The notes: generated from the sequence alone by a model not told the origin. A stretch of 64,000 nt of DNA from Agarophyton chilense (GCA_030374765.1 JARGXX010000099.1:1488001-1552000), one strand, 5' to 3'; positions 22,401 to 33,170 are shown, counted from the stretch's first letter. Made by a program: numbers and translations.

Positions 22401-22744
22401 CCCAGGATCAAATCGATGTCTCTCTCAATTGCATCTGCCTCCGATGGGCAACAGACGACGAACAAAACCACACCGCCCACCCCCTTCCTATCTCAAACAC
22501 TTCCAACCCCGACAACGTCTCCCCCTGGTTGGGCCTCGTACCATCCTCTTCCATTCTCGGCCCCGTTCATGTACTTCGCCAAAACTACTCCGCACCCCCT
22601 TTCACCCCTCGATTGCACTGGCGCTTCCATCGATTTTACCTCAACAGATTCTACCGAGACCCAACTGCCAAGCCCTACTTCTCCAACACCACCACTGGTG
22701 GCACAACACCACCACTGGGTGGCACCCATAATAATACCTCCTAA
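19490..22744 (+). CDS. Transposase-like protein of element C (KDZ/Plavaka-like layout)
   Basis: An uninterrupted frame of 1,084 codons from ATG 19490 (context CCCACCATGCC; the frame is open upstream but that ATG precedes the zinc finger). N-terminal residues 1-30 form a Cys/His finger (CFNGCSFF, RHQRRCPHR). A low-complexity Ser/Pro/His region follows, then a large body with a second Cys motif CHRCSVP near residue 425, FEPLHNFHLGVSKL near 520, FFDRCCDK near 630 and NFHLLDHIVDEIRRFGG with an EQAHTLFKAHY segment near 705-745. An N-terminal finger, a CxxC in the middle, and a His/Asp-containing HLLDH region before a SKRRPTAHNE block resemble the Kyakuja-Dileera-Zisupton/Plavaka transposases of fungi and algae. 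The catalytic residues cannot be assigned with certainty. It is the only intact transposon gene in the window. The overlapping plus-strand frame at 19368-21329 is a skew-driven shadow. Confidence 0.6.
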   Translation: MPSYCFNGCSFFAREIPALQRHQRRCPHRLSANKRFLSPGGNEPSYPPRTKRHKSTSQLPLHPPPSHRPSENVPLAHHDSYLQDQLSLSLHTQDAIHVATAPLGSPSSLALSPLPPSTPPLDNPHLEKMVLYISSIASKLGQRKADELITLLNDPHFSESTFQNSVSSAKQWLELQADLIHQRIRSIGFAPSTIFDPHKRFSATLFQKDAIHVLKQQLALAHFKNTFFHPISQTSASCSPAFAHPMAATLGSKVVPALKTAIMQSTKDNIVWHLPHSTGIDSFIGLVRIYSDKSFTSLKSSSITSYPLHITLLNVSDSFRRKCISDNLTLLGYLPTSFTPITPSQDADIITHSSSIPRQTKMELIQQTISSLLQPLFSSALLGFPFRDADGVLRQCHPIIPSYCADIPEAKDILAISHGTRPQHCCHRCSVPRSQLHQHSHAHPPRSLLLTLAARNKHFSLLKDSEAALLGRKPRVSRNFKEQALQALHSLSLAKYLSLFESYPLFNITPLLTPYNIFPFEPLHNFHLGVSKLIKLAAIERLRSEHLFTTISSTNSRRSFHSVRTSILKHSNFILTAIENHSPATGLHIDFSTSESGQSLNGFFTTNGVRGMLEATDYRALDMVFPFIGAFFDRCCDKANSAPTTAVFSKYTDLLLISMCYNSVPEWTTSRLAKLASQIHSLKHRAVDVLGPYHTSNLGTLNFHLLDHIVDEIRRFGGLHFNDAGIFEQAHTLFKAHYSRTSKRRPTAHNETIRAIERSDAVNNWISLSADPSVTSSSHAPPPPFQARKPGFVRDGKHTSFSDLITAHKFLRANPHSTISSLQDLFSPDPIAIISQIGTLALPSFVTLTLETLALNQDSPTLRQTRLIFVNSAYVVGGFTPTLDDYIADRNELAVKDPPLPLIQRIFAAPSFGPSKTPKFSHILVAGSSFSNPTPTAWVCKLNSLLRFTTPSSPSTHNEFAFVQFLELVPPQDQIDVSLNCICLRWATDDEQNHTAHPLPISNTSNPDNVSPWLGLVPSSSILGPVHVLRQNYSAPPFTPRLHWRFHRFYLNRFYRDPTAKPYFSNTTTGGTTPPLGGTHNNTS
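22685..22725 (+). repeat. Tandem 20/21-bp duplication at the transposase C-terminus
   Basis: AACACCACCACTGGTGGCAC is followed directly by AACACCACCACTGGGTGGCA plus C, the second unit having one extra G. It encodes a Thr/Gly/Pro-rich tail just before the stop at 22744. Confidence 0.8.
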
Positions 22745-22840
22745 GGCACATGATCCAATAAAATAGTCACCGCTGCTTTTCTTCCATAGCCGACCCCCAT
22801 CTTGCTCCACCTCCTTACCCCCTTATCCCCCCGTACCTTA

Positions 22841-23665
22841 TCACTCTCCCACTCCTTGCCTACTCCCCAACGCTAAGCGCTTGAACCGTGGTTCTTCTGG
22901 TCCACATGACGCTATATAGCAATCTAACACCGCTCCAAGTCTTCTCGTGAGATTCTCCATGAAAAACTCCTCCCTTATCGCCAGATAGATTTTCTCTCTC
23001 GACGGTATCCATAGCCCAACCGTCGCGATTCTCTCCTTATTCCCACTCACATCTCTACGATTCCCTCCACAGAATCCATCATTCTCAAACTCCTCAGCAT
23101 ACTCATCCTTCACCATGTTCCAGGCAACCCTCAATATGTCCTCAACAGCCAGTGGCAGAAACCTCCCAAACAGCGTCGAGAACAAAAGTTGCCTTTGGCC
23201 TCCCCGCCCAACGTCTCTATCCATCGTGGTCACCACACATCCAATCCATGCATCAAGTCGCGCAAGATGCATCACCGTCCAATCCACATACTGCCTTTCT
23301 CCATTTCTGTGACTCTATACCTCGTAGCCCATAGACTCCTCCAACACTTTCAACGACACCTGATTTCGAAAATACATATCTGCCTCACCAAAGTCCTCCA
23401 AGTTCTCAGACACCTTCGATCCAGAATAAGTAATATCTTCAATCGCACTCGTTCTCCACGCACACAGCTTACCTCTCTCATCCTCCCACGACCCCATCAA
23501 CTTCTCCTGCGCCTCCTCAATCTGCTTCTTCAACTCCGCCCAAAGCTCCGTCCCTTCAGTCACCTTAGCTCGTTTCGCGATCAAATCATATCCAAGCATG
23601 GAAAACAGCTTATCACGCGCTGCTCGCTACCGCACCCCAACCACATCGCTCAATGTCTGCTTCAT
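22841..23665 (-). pseudogene. Second ORF of element C, convergent to the transposase
   Basis: A single minus-strand frame from ATG 23665 (MKQTLSDVVGVR) to the stop at 22841, about 275 codons, containing two in-frame TAG codons: one after GVGVR near 23628 and one after SMGYEV at 23315. Between them lies a charged helical region (LWAELKKQIEEAQEKLMG), and after the second an aromatic-rich region (YVDWTVMHLARLDAW, PLAVEDILRVAWNMV). No frameshift is seen. It shares the purine-rich coding-strand bias of element C, so it probably belongs to that transposon. I recognise no family. It may be a pseudogene, a readthrough product, or have a very short intron at the second stop (GT...AG of 30 nt). Confidence 0.45.
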
Positions 23666-24052
23666 CCTCTGTCTCAAGCACCTATCCGCACTTACATTTT
23701 CGACGAGATAACATATTCCTGTCAGAGCCGATGTCGGCATAGACCTTATAGTTTCTTTTAAACACTACCATGAGGTAACTTTCACGTTTTGACGGACAAG
23801 TATAACGTCTCCAAGAACGGTGTAACTAACAGTCAAACTGTACTCGCTTTCCATCCGGCGGATTGTTTCCGTACGGCGGAAATTTGGGAGGCCTCAAGAG
23901 AATCTTGGGCTTCCAAGCGCGGGAGCAAGGAGGCGAGCTCTCCCTGGTCAGCACTACGGGATCGACTACTGCCGACCCCCTAGGGGCTCCCTCACTTAGT
24001 TTTCCGGTGGCACCGGCTTATTCGCCTCAAAGGCGCTTCTTCCTACCGGGGT

Positions 24053-26148
24053 TCAGGGTTGTAACACTTCAGCATTCTGAGCAACCGGCTTTTCCGTCCG
24101 GCGCATTGGTGTCTGAGAAAACCAACTTTTGGATTTCCAATACATGCCCGCCGGTATGCGGATCCTTTCCTCTTCTGAGAGTGCTTCATAATTCGTCATG
24201 ATACGACTCAGATCCTTTGAAGGAAGCGTGCATTCTGCACTCAAATGGTGTTTTCCATAACATGAATAACATATCAAACCGTCACGACGGTTGGTCAACA
24301 TAGGTTGTGAACGGTATGCTGTGCGAGTATCCACCCATCCGGGTTTCCTGTTCTTAAAACCTCCTTTGGGAGGCAACTTGTAGGGACTGTATATCGGGCG
24401 ACGGCCCTCCATAGCCATTAGGGCTTCCTTGTCCTCAGACCCGAGAATAGGAGATCCACTGTAGATACAGAAGAGTCCGTATATTTCATTAAATGGACCG
24501 CCTCCTCATGCGAGTCACTCCATTTGGGTGCCAACGACGAATCTCTTGAGTGCACTGGAGATTCCAGATGTAGCAGTTTGCTGCGCTGATTAACCCTGGC
24601 GGAGATCTTCTCCTTACCCATTGGGGTTCCAAAAGCCACTGAACGACGGGGGCTACCACGCGCTCTGGCCGCGTCTCCTTCAGCTTTCGCAAACTGAACT
24701 AACTCCAAAAAGGAGACTCTTCCATGCTTCTCTCGATATCGAGCTACCAACCACTTGATGCTTGGGTCCAGCCCGTCGATGTACAAGGTAATCTTGTCCT
24801 CCGTCGAATGGAGGTTTCCATAGTGGACTGAAGCTTTGTTAAGCCTTGAGCTGTACTCAGCTTTGCCCTCCTCAGGCTTTTGGGTCACATCCCTTAGGTC
24901 CAGGATCGCCTGACGTATCGTGTTTGAAGTTGCGTAACTGCGCAGCAAATACTGCATCACCTTTGGCCATGGGGTAACGCCGCCTTCATCGGCTGTCAAT
25001 GATCCGCATACGGAACGATATTTCTCTAAAGCAAAACACTTCAGGAAGTGTGGTAAAGACACAAATGCCTGTGGTTCACTCATCTCTAGAGTGTCTGCCT
25101 CGGCAACGAATCGAGCGAGAAACTCGATAACGAGAATGGGGGTTCTCCCATCAAATGTTAAATCATTAAGGGCGATTTTCAATCGTTTGATGTGATCCTT
25201 CACCTTCGCGGTTTCGCGTCCTGAGCGCTTCTTGCTCTTCACCTTCAGACGGTAGTACCTGTAATTTAGGACCTTCCGATAAAGCGGATTCGTGCACGGG
25301 AGCACCCTGAATTCTCTGTAAGGTGAGCCTATTTTTCTCATTAACCACGAAGACGTGTTCTTCTTCCGAGATCGGGCCCTTCGATGACCATCATCACTGT
25401 CCTCGTCATCTGACGTATCTGAATCATCCGAATCATCAGTACTGGAACTGAAGCCCTCCGTACTTGACGATTCATTACTCGAATCACGTGCGGACTTCCG
25501 CTTCTTACGTCGTGACTTCGACTTCTTCGAACGAGCTTCCTTCAAAAGAGCTCCTTCCTCTTCCAGCACGACTGGTTTAGCAGCAGTCTGTGCATGAACT
25601 GCTGCCTCCAGGCGTTCTAAACGAGGGTTAACTCGAGTGAGGACCTCCTCTACATCCACGGTTAAGCCGGGTAGCGCATCGGGCGTATTCCCCTACCTCT
25701 CCAGTAGATGGTTCAAATCCTCACGTAGTGTTTTCACTGATGCAGAGACCTGCTTCCCATCGTCTTGACGAACGAGTGCTTGATGCGCACTGCGTAATTG
25801 TTCGACATCAGCGATAAGAGCAGCGATCTGCGAATCCAATGCAACCATGCGCACACGCAAAACGCTTGACTCAGACTTAAGACGACGCCTTTCCCTGCGC
25901 AAATCATCCTCTTCTTGAGGTCCGACGACCTCGGGGTCAACTACGGCTTCTGTGGTGGGCGCGACTGCCGCTGCCACAGGGGCCGGTACATCCGAGAGAT
26001 CTCGTTCATCATTCACCGAGCGTGAGCGCGACATCGCTTGACGATACAGCCGCTCTCCGGCTTCAACAGATGAGGCGAGCCTCGGTTTCGGGGGTGGTCC
26101 CGCAGGACCGGGGCGATCAGTACTGGACTGGCTTCGCGTCTTCGGCAT
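24053..26148 (-). pseudogene. Element D gag
   Basis: Starts MPKTRSQSS at 26148 (cytosolic capsid precursor). The N-terminal part holds a coiled-coil-like segment (VRMVALDSQIAALIADVEQL) and ends at a TAG (25693), after which the same frame continues to a Ser/Asp-rich tract and the capsid domain (VLPCTNPLYRKVLNYRYYRL, IDGLDPSIKWLVARYRE). That frame stops at 24418-24420 in a TAATG overlap; the zinc knuckle CYSCYGKHHLSAEC (CCHC) near 24260 is in the next frame, ending at 24053. Either a frameshift mutation separates the knuckle or this element splits it off; element A keeps it in one frame, favouring mutation. Confidence 0.8.
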
Positions 26149-26343
26149 CCTAGACCAAACCTGAGTCCAGGTTCGAACCAAATGGTGTCTTCGACTTCTC
26201 GACCACGTGTTCAACCACGATGAATTTTGCAATTGCCGGAGGTGGTTCGATTAACAATAACTGTAGTTATTCGACTTCTTCCAAGTATCGATATCGATTC
26301 CACGTTCCAGGAACGAATTGTTCAGTGCAGCTGACCACAGTGG

Positions 26344-26361
26344 TTCTAAGTCGGGAGACCA
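26344..26361 (-). other. Primer-binding site of element D
   Basis: The minus strand reads TGGTCTCCCGACTTAGAA two bases from the LTR edge, identical to that of element A. Confidence 0.8.
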
Positions 26362-26363
26362 CT

Positions 26364-27029
26364 TGTAGTATCCGCTCTAACGGAGAGAGCAGACACCTGC
26401 TACAGCGTTCGGACTGCCGATGGGTCGCTTGCAGCGAAGGAAAAGGGGTGGTAGAGCTACAACACCAGTGAGCTGGAAGTATGGTGTAAGGCCACTACTC
26501 GCCAGCGAGGGTTAACAGTGCCACTGTAAAATGTTGATGGAACGTTGGTACGAGACGGCCCGTGAAGTGGTTGGGGGCTGACTATCTATTATATCTCGTC
26601 CGGATCTCCGGTTAAGGAATCCTCAGCGAGGAACAGAATAGTCATGATGCCCATGTTGTCTCCTTTACTTGGAGTCGGCCCTCACCTCTGGTACACTATA
26701 TACTGTTTGCCAGGGTGAGTGCCCAAATAATACGTAAATAATACCCAGTGGTCAGCCACTTATCAAAACCACTGTATGGGCATGGTCCCTAATGGACTTA
26801 CATCTACAAAGGGTAGTAAAACCAGCCACGTGGATCGCCACTACATGCGCCGTTGCAAGCCACTCAACCCGTGATACCACGTGTTCCACTAAGACATTCT
26901 GCCTATAGGCATCCTATGCGGGATACCGTTTCATATCACAATGCTGATAATAACACTCACTTACGAGTTCCAACCGCGATTTCGCGAAAAACCAATCCAT
27001 CGGATTCCCCGACATAATAGAATACTACA
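26364..27029 (-). repeat. 5' LTR of element D (LTR family 2)
   Basis: 666 bp beginning TGTAGTATCC and ending GAATACTACA, a near-perfect 10-bp terminal inverted repeat with TG...CA ends. It aligns with the solo copy at 41877-42590 and with the partial copy at 27625-27903. Landmarks shared by the copies are TACTCGCCAGCGAGG, AAATAATACGTAAAT, GTGGATCGCCA and a TATATA motif (26697-26702). Confidence 0.85.
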
Positions 27030-27624
27030 CATAGGTTAGTGAGAGTTTCTTCTCCGATGCTGCTGAGAGTCAGTGTCGCATCAAAAGTTCTGAGTCGCAC
27101 TGCCAAATATATTCATGGAGAACTGGTTCAACGTACATTCATAGACTCCATCAAATTTCAAACCGTTTTATGTATACCACAATGATCACGCCCAGTATGA
27201 TGGTTTCGAAATAGGATGCTCGAGTGCTACAACTTGCTACGATCGAGTTGTAGAAGTAGTGGAAGTAACCGCACCACTTTCCAAACGCGACTTTACCGAA
27301 AGTACATCTGTGGTGCCCATGACATGTAACGACCACTCACCATAGCGGCCCCACCGTGGTCGTAATACATAGGAGTCACATGTTGTCGTCAGACATGTGG
27401 ATCTGTGCTGCCACAAGAATTGGATGCCGGCTTGCACGAGCACTGCTTACTCGGCGCGCACTATTTGAGCAGAATATCCCTGCCAGTACTCCGCGTGCAT
27501 TCTATTACACGTGCAATGCAGACGGTGGATTACCACGTGTACTTCGGTGACACTGCACAGAAACTGCTGCACTCGTCAAGCACTCTGAGAACTCCGTGAA
27601 GACCCTTCTACATTCTACAAGAGT
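27030..27624. other. Unassigned spacer between LTR copies
   Basis: About 600 bp with no supportable gene. Short open frames on both strands (up to 68 codons) show no motif. It probably represents old target DNA or a decayed repeat. Confidence 0.5.
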
Positions 27625-27903
27625 ACATTGTTTACTGTGTACCAGGGCGACGCCCCAAATAATACATAATTTATACCAAGTGGTCAGACACTGAGAAAAA
27701 CTACTGACCGGGTATGGTACATAATGAACTTCTAGCTATAAATGGTAGTAAAACCCGACAAGTGGATCGCCATTAAATGTGCAGTTGCAAATATTTCATT
27801 TCTCTAAGAAGGGCCGCAAGAGCGCGCACTGTGACAATCCACTCGACCCGTGCCGATGGGTGTTCCACTAATATATCCAGCCTCGAGGCACCATATGCGG
27901 AAC
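27625..27903 (-). repeat. Partial LTR of family 2
   Basis: Aligns with the central part of the LTRs at 26364 and 41877 (GGGTATGGT, CTTCTAGCTATAAATGGTAG, GTGGATCGCCA, CACTAATATATCCAGCCT). It stops where the LTR of element E begins at 27904, so it was truncated or invaded. Confidence 0.75.
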
Positions 27904-28645
27904 TGTGGTATTCCACGAGAGAGTGTAGCGTACTCGAAAGCAGTTGGATATCCACAGAAAACGCCACATGAAGCTGGCATCGCCTTGGCAGCGACTGTAT
28001 TTGAAAGAAGGTGAGGGGATGGAGATGATCAGGGCAGTCTGATGAGAAGAATGATGCCTGTACACATAAGATATTACTCCAGATACGTTCGTAAGATATA
28101 CACACGAGATCGGCTCGAAAACCTTTGTCCATTCACAAGAGAATAACAAAAACAACATAAAAAAGAAACAATAAAGAAGCAGTAAACAGCTCAAAGCGAA
28201 GGATATCCTCTAAACAAGAAATAAAGCTGAAATGCAACCAGCACGGAGGCTATAGGTGACCCCTAGTCGATACTGACTTTAGGATTCTTATTGTACACCC
28301 AGACGGTGGTAATTTTGTTCTTGATTGGCCTATGCCTTCCTCACCTGGGGAAAGTGCCCGTTATTGTCCCAGGAGGCGACGGAGCTACTGTAATGTGGAA
28401 TACACTGTGGTGTGCCACAAGAAAATTATTCTAAAATAAACGAATAAAATATGTGGTGGGCACACCTTACAAAAGTACAGTAGTACAGTTCGACAAAGTT
28501 ATTCCTAACTTCCAATTTTTCCATGAAGTATTCTTCCGATGATATCTCTTCATCGAGTGCAGTACCAAGAATAGACTATGAATGCCGTATATCGACTTAG
28601 ATTCTTTTTGATCATTCGATTCAAAGTGCATTTCAAATGATACAT
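27904..28645 (-). repeat. 3' LTR of element E (LTR family 3), truncated
   Basis: Begins TGTGGTATTCCACGAGAGAG and aligns with 37034 onward through long shared blocks such as AAGAAACAATAAAGAAGC, TACTGACTTTAGGA and TTTTTGATCATTCGATTCAA. Similarity ends near 28645, before the terminal ~100 bp present in the 5' copy. Confidence 0.8.
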
Positions 28646-29230
28646 ATACCCCTTGTCAAGCACAGAGCACCCGCAACCCAGTAACGTAAAAGCTTATCGA
28701 GGGCGTGTTTCACTCCGGCTCTCCGGTTTCAACTAACCCCTAACCCTGCATCTCAACACGACCGCTCTTCACGTCTTCTTGCAAAGCCTACGACCCTTGC
28801 GAAGAGCATTCCTCCTATGTAATGAATCAACCAACGTCCTACGATGATCCGGATAAACCAGCACATCATCAAACCATCGCCTCTTCGGTTGGTCTCCGAA
28901 ATCTCTGTCCCGATGAAAAATGACAGCATTGAGAAGAAAGCTCCTGCTGAAACGCAAACGGATGGCTCTGAGCCAATAACGACGTTTGAGATGCAGAGTC
29001 CTGCGTACGAACCGGAATAGCCATTGCTGTTCAGGAAAAATGCGAAACTCGACAATCTGAGGCGGTTCCTCGAAGAAGCTGGGATTCCTCCCGATTTCAT
29101 TAAAGACAATCGTCCATAGATGTTGAGTCTCTTGCACTCTTCGATGGGTGAATACCCCGGCGCTTCAAGATCGTAAGGTTGCACCTCAGTCGTACTGTAG
29201 TAAATCGTCTAGCGGTATAAAATTGGGATA
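28646..29230 (+). pseudogene. Possible remnant of the antisense ORF in element E
   Basis: Lies where elements A and B carry their antisense frame. Plus-strand reading at 29036-29130 gives NLRRFLEEAGIPPDFIKDN, followed 13 codons after the Gly by a Met. This matches the spacing of FLxxxG(L/I), Asn, Met and Leu in the C-terminal helix of the other two (SQFLRQVGLGTNAASGN and a following Met). Upstream, a Lys/Glu/Thr-rich stretch is open for ~60 codons. The remainder is too decayed to align. A minus-strand frame here (28753-29184) is probably a shadow. Confidence 0.3.
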
Positions 29231-29359
29231 AACCCTTTTATTTCTGCCTCCAAAAACTCTGTTCTCCTCTTTTTCTTCTACTATGTGGTAGTCGACTTCT
29301 TTTTTCTTCTTCATGATACTTCATGTTATTTCTTGTCCCCATAGGTATCACATTAGATC

Positions 29360-31627
29360 GGGTTTATCTGAGACCAATATAAAGACGAGAGCGTAATCAA
29401 TATTTATGGAGATATCCACGGTAGCTTGTCTACATTACTAAAACAAGTGAGATCGTGATAAGTGATGTATTAACTCCCATGTAACGTCTTAGCGTTGATA
29501 CATATCCCATCGTACTCTACACAGCAAACTGTTATCCCTAGCAAGCCATCCCTGGCTTACAATTCTTTCGAGAAGGTAATTCTCTGCTCTATTTAGTAGC
29601 TTTTAGGTCCAGTTAGCGCTCCTGTGATCAAATTCTGCCGTACGTACTTCGCGTAGAGTTGAATTAGAGTGCTCAATATTCGATTGCTCTCTTGAAGCGT
29701 CTGGTGTCGTGTTACCGCGTTCATCAGGATTGCCTACTTCCGGGTGTCCTAGAGCTAGTCTTCTGGATTCTCGTGATCTTTCCTGTTTGGCCGGGACCTC
29801 CAACTCAACATTCGGTTTATCCGCTTCTTTTAGCGATGACGCGATGTCTCTTCTCGCTGTACGCCTTTCTTCTGCCTTTGAGGGCGTTTTCGATACTATG
29901 CTTATGGTAGCGGTGGGTGTGGGGTATACCCTTTGTCGCGCGGCGTCCTTCGACGAGGGGTCAACCGATACAACTTTGTAATTAAATATGGCCTTTTCAC
30001 TTCAACTCAGTTTCCCTCGAGATCGAGATCTCTTTTTTTCTTCTGGGATTCCTTCTGTTCTCTTGTGACATGTGTGTCCTTCTATTCGAGTAGTGGAACA
30101 TTCCTCCTGATTTCAACCTTTTCATTATTGTGCGCTACTGTTCGCGGCGAGACAGTCACGACCAAAGGTTCTTCGGTTGATGGTTCCGCGACGGAAGGTG
30201 CGCGAACATCTTCAAATGAAACTTTCTGTTAATCTTCTCTCCAACCTCATCGGTATTTTTCACATGAACGAAACCTGGTGGGGGAGCTTTAGCTCGCTAC
30301 GTGTTCACGGCGGGTGTCGACAAGTCGGCTCCGAATTGCCCTCCAAAGTCCAGAATCTCACCCATTGATGAGCCGTGTACCGGCGGCCCGCTAAGCGACG
30401 TCATGCAACGGCTCTCCGAATTGTGTCAGCCATGTGGCAATATTTTTGTGTTAATATTATTCTTTGGCTGCAAGTCCGCCAGCGCCTGTACTGTACGGCT
30501 CTGAAACTGTGTTTGCACCACAGTAGAAGTACGTATCAAATCTCTCAGCTGCACATCGGCTTCAGGGCTCGGCATGACGCCAGCTACATCCGAACTTGGT
30601 GCACTCACTACACTATCGCGTTGAATGCGATCAACATCCTTATCTCTTCGTATAAAAATAGTGTGCTCTTCGATTCCGACAACTTCATGCGGTCCAGGCG
30701 CGATTGGTGCTCACTTTTGATGGCGTTTCCCTTTTTTTTCTTCCTCTGTTTTCCTGTTACCCTTCTTTCTTATTCTCACGAAGACGTGTCCTTTAACTAA
30801 GATATTTGGGAAGGCCCGCCGTATTGACGCGTCGTAATTGCTCTTGTACCATGCTTGGGTTTCTCCCATCTCAGTTGAGGCTTTTGTAGTGCGTTTGCGC
30901 GGCTCGGCCCTCTAGCGTAGTAGAAACTGAGCCGAATCGGCATGTAGTCATTTTCAGTTCTGTCTGAGCGAATCTGGATTGGCAAAGGCGGTTGGTGGCG
31001 TGGCAATACCAGATCGAATGGCACTAACTACGTATTTGAGTGAACCTGCATATTGTACTCGTAGCATAGAGTGTCTTTGTATAGATGCAGGTCCTTGGGG
31101 GTGTTCAGAGATGTAATGCCGTAGTGCGGCGAGTAGAGAATGATTTTATCGTTCCACCTGCCCGTCACAATTAGAATGATACGTCGAGGTAAGTCCCTAA
31201 TCCCCAGTACCTCGCATACATCTTGGAAGAAGCGTGTATTGAATTGCTTACTATTATCTGAGAGCAAAGTATCCGGCGGTCCGTAGTAATACATCCAATG
31301 GGGCATAATTGTTCCTGCTATCACTGCAACAGTGATCCGTTTCAGCGTAGCAGTCCTGACCAGATTAGAAAAGCGATCAGTAATTACCAGCAGTTGTCTG
31401 TTTCCTCGCTTTAAGCGAATCAATTCTGCGTGTATATCGATAGTGAGATACTGTAGAGAAGAGTTCGCCAGGAATAACTTTAGAGTCATTTTCCACAACT
31501 TAGCTCGATTTCTAGCGTATGTTGCGCATAACTTTGATGTCGCATTACAATCCATGGACAAAGTAGGCCAATAAGAATTTCTCCTGAGGATTGGATACTG
31601 CTTCGTTTTTCCTGGATGACCAGACAA
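29360..31627 (-). pseudogene. Element E integrase, linker and chromodomain trace
   Basis: The integrase finger is decayed (KLCATYARNR where CxxC is expected). The core keeps LTIDIHAEL and LLSDNSKQF, the first two Asp positions, but the Glu region is frameshifted. LTPFDLVLPR-type sequence at 31020 marks the end of the core. A polar linker occupies about 30770-29550. A chromodomain trace at 29370-29450 reads SYRGYLHKY-stop-LR, comparable to SYHPDGYIQYLVR in element A. Confidence 0.7.
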
Positions 31628-31890
31628 CTGTCAGTAATGAGCTGAACACAGTCCTTTTCTCATCACAACGTTTGGTATCACGATTTAATCATAGGCTTTG
31701 ACAGTTCGAAAAAGAAATCCTCAATCGACGAGACGAGAAGGTAGCTACTCTCCCCGCCCCCCCCCCGTTATGACGAGAGCGGATACTCGCACAAATGGCG
31801 TCCGGCACTTGTTCACACAGAAGCTCTTTGAGCTTTATTCGTTCGAGTCGGTCATTGCGATCTGTGTTCGTAGTCTGGGTTACCAGTAAA

Positions 31891-33170
31891 TCAAAAGGAT
31901 AATTTTTTTCCCAGATTAATCTCCTTCTCTGTATCTTTCTTACTCGAATTCTCCATTACCGAACATGGTATCTCATCATCGATTTCGAATTGGGTTTTGC
32001 CCATGGTTTCGAGATGCGATAACGTGTCAGAATGAACTATTGAAGTCTCTTTCTTGTAGTTGACCGTATAGTCAACTTCAGAAAAGCGTAAACTGCATCG
32101 CAGTAACCGTCTCGAAGGGTCATTAGTCGACATGAGCCATCTCAAACATGAGTGATCGGTATTGACCGTTAACTACACCCACTGGAGATAGGGCTGTAGG
32201 GTTGTTAGAGACCAAACCATAGCAAGATATTCCTTTTTTGATACCGAGTAATTCTTCTCTTCCTGATGCAGTGACCGTCGCCAGTGCTTCAAGGGATCTC
32301 GCATGCTGTGTTCGTGTGTTAGAAAAAGGGCACACCATACATGATAAACACTTGAGTCCGTGTCGACGGAGTACGGAAGATTCATTTTCGGAAGTGTTAA
32401 AACAGGGGCTCGTTCGCTTCAACTTTCCGAAGGCTTCTATCTCGGATGTTCCGAATTCTTTCAATATAACAAGTTTTCCTTTATTTAAATATGTGTTCAA
32501 AGGGGCGTCGATATGCAGATAACGCGGTACAAATCGTCTGCCAAAGCTCCAGAAAGGCCTGCAATGGGGTTAGAATTCTAGGAGGTCTCGCCTTACGAAT
32601 CCCAATGGTTTGAACTTCTATCATTTCCATATATCCTGTTGTGTGTCTAAGGTACTTCACTTGATCTGTAAACCATCAAAATTTCTTGATCTTTAAAGTA
32701 ATTCCACCTTCTACTAGACTCTCGAGGATCCCCTCCACATCTATAAAGAGATCTTTGAAATTCTTACTGAAGACCATGATGTCATCTAAACAGACCAAGC
32801 ATATCTTCCACTTTTACCGCACCAAGATAATATCGATAGCGCATTGAAACGTCGCAGGAGCATTGGTTAAAACCAAAAATCATTCGCATAAAGCGATAAA
32901 ATCCTGCATGACAGAAGAATGACGACTTGTCTTGGTCTTCAGAGGCAATTGGTACTTGATAGTATCCCCAAATTGCGTCCAGCACAGTAAAGACATTGGC
33001 TTCTCTAAGACTGCTGATCTCTTCATCTATGAGTTGCAATGGGTACGTATTCCTTAGAGTTACTGCGTTCAGTTTGTTGTAGTCAACAAAAAAGCGTAAA
33101 TAAATATCCTTTTTGAGATCAAAGATCACTTAAGACGCTCAAACCGATTGAGCACGCTCAATAATTACCT
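31891..33170 (-). pseudogene. Element E reverse transcriptase and RNase H
   Basis: RT motifs FFVDYNKLNAVTLRNTYPL, FTVLDAIWGYYQVP and FFCHAGFYRFMRM are in one frame (33129-32782). The YLDD box region follows in another frame near 32790, then SVDTDSSVYHVWCALF and MRWLMSTNDPSRRLLR of RNase H in further frames. At least five frame breaks. Confidence 0.8.

Larger units (their letters stand above)
18976..23701. mobile_element. Element C: DNA transposon with transposase-like gene and convergent second ORF
   Basis: Defined by the break in RNase H of element B on the left and the break in protease of element D on the right. It holds ~500 bp of AT-rich leader with repeated CTAGTTT motifs, an intact plus-strand gene (19490-22744) and a minus-strand frame (22841-23665). 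Plus-strand C greatly exceeds G across both genes, unlike the flanks, which marks them as one unit. CACTT occurs near both edges (about 18974 and 23690), but I find no convincing terminal inverted repeat, so the ends are approximate. Confidence 0.6.
23702..27029 (-). mobile_element. Element D: 5' part of a gypsy element (LTR family 2)
   Basis: Minus-strand: 5' LTR (26364-27029), primer-binding site, gag (26148-24053) and the first residues of protease (FKRNYKVYADIGS at 23720-23760), then cut by element C. Its LTR differs from that of element B on the other side of element C, so the two are not halves of one insertion. Confidence 0.8.

Noticed and set aside
18976-23701. Terminal inverted repeat for element C
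   Set aside because: CAGTGTTCTCGG at the left and the complement of the right end (CGGATAGGTGC) share only a few bases; CACTT near both edges may be chance.
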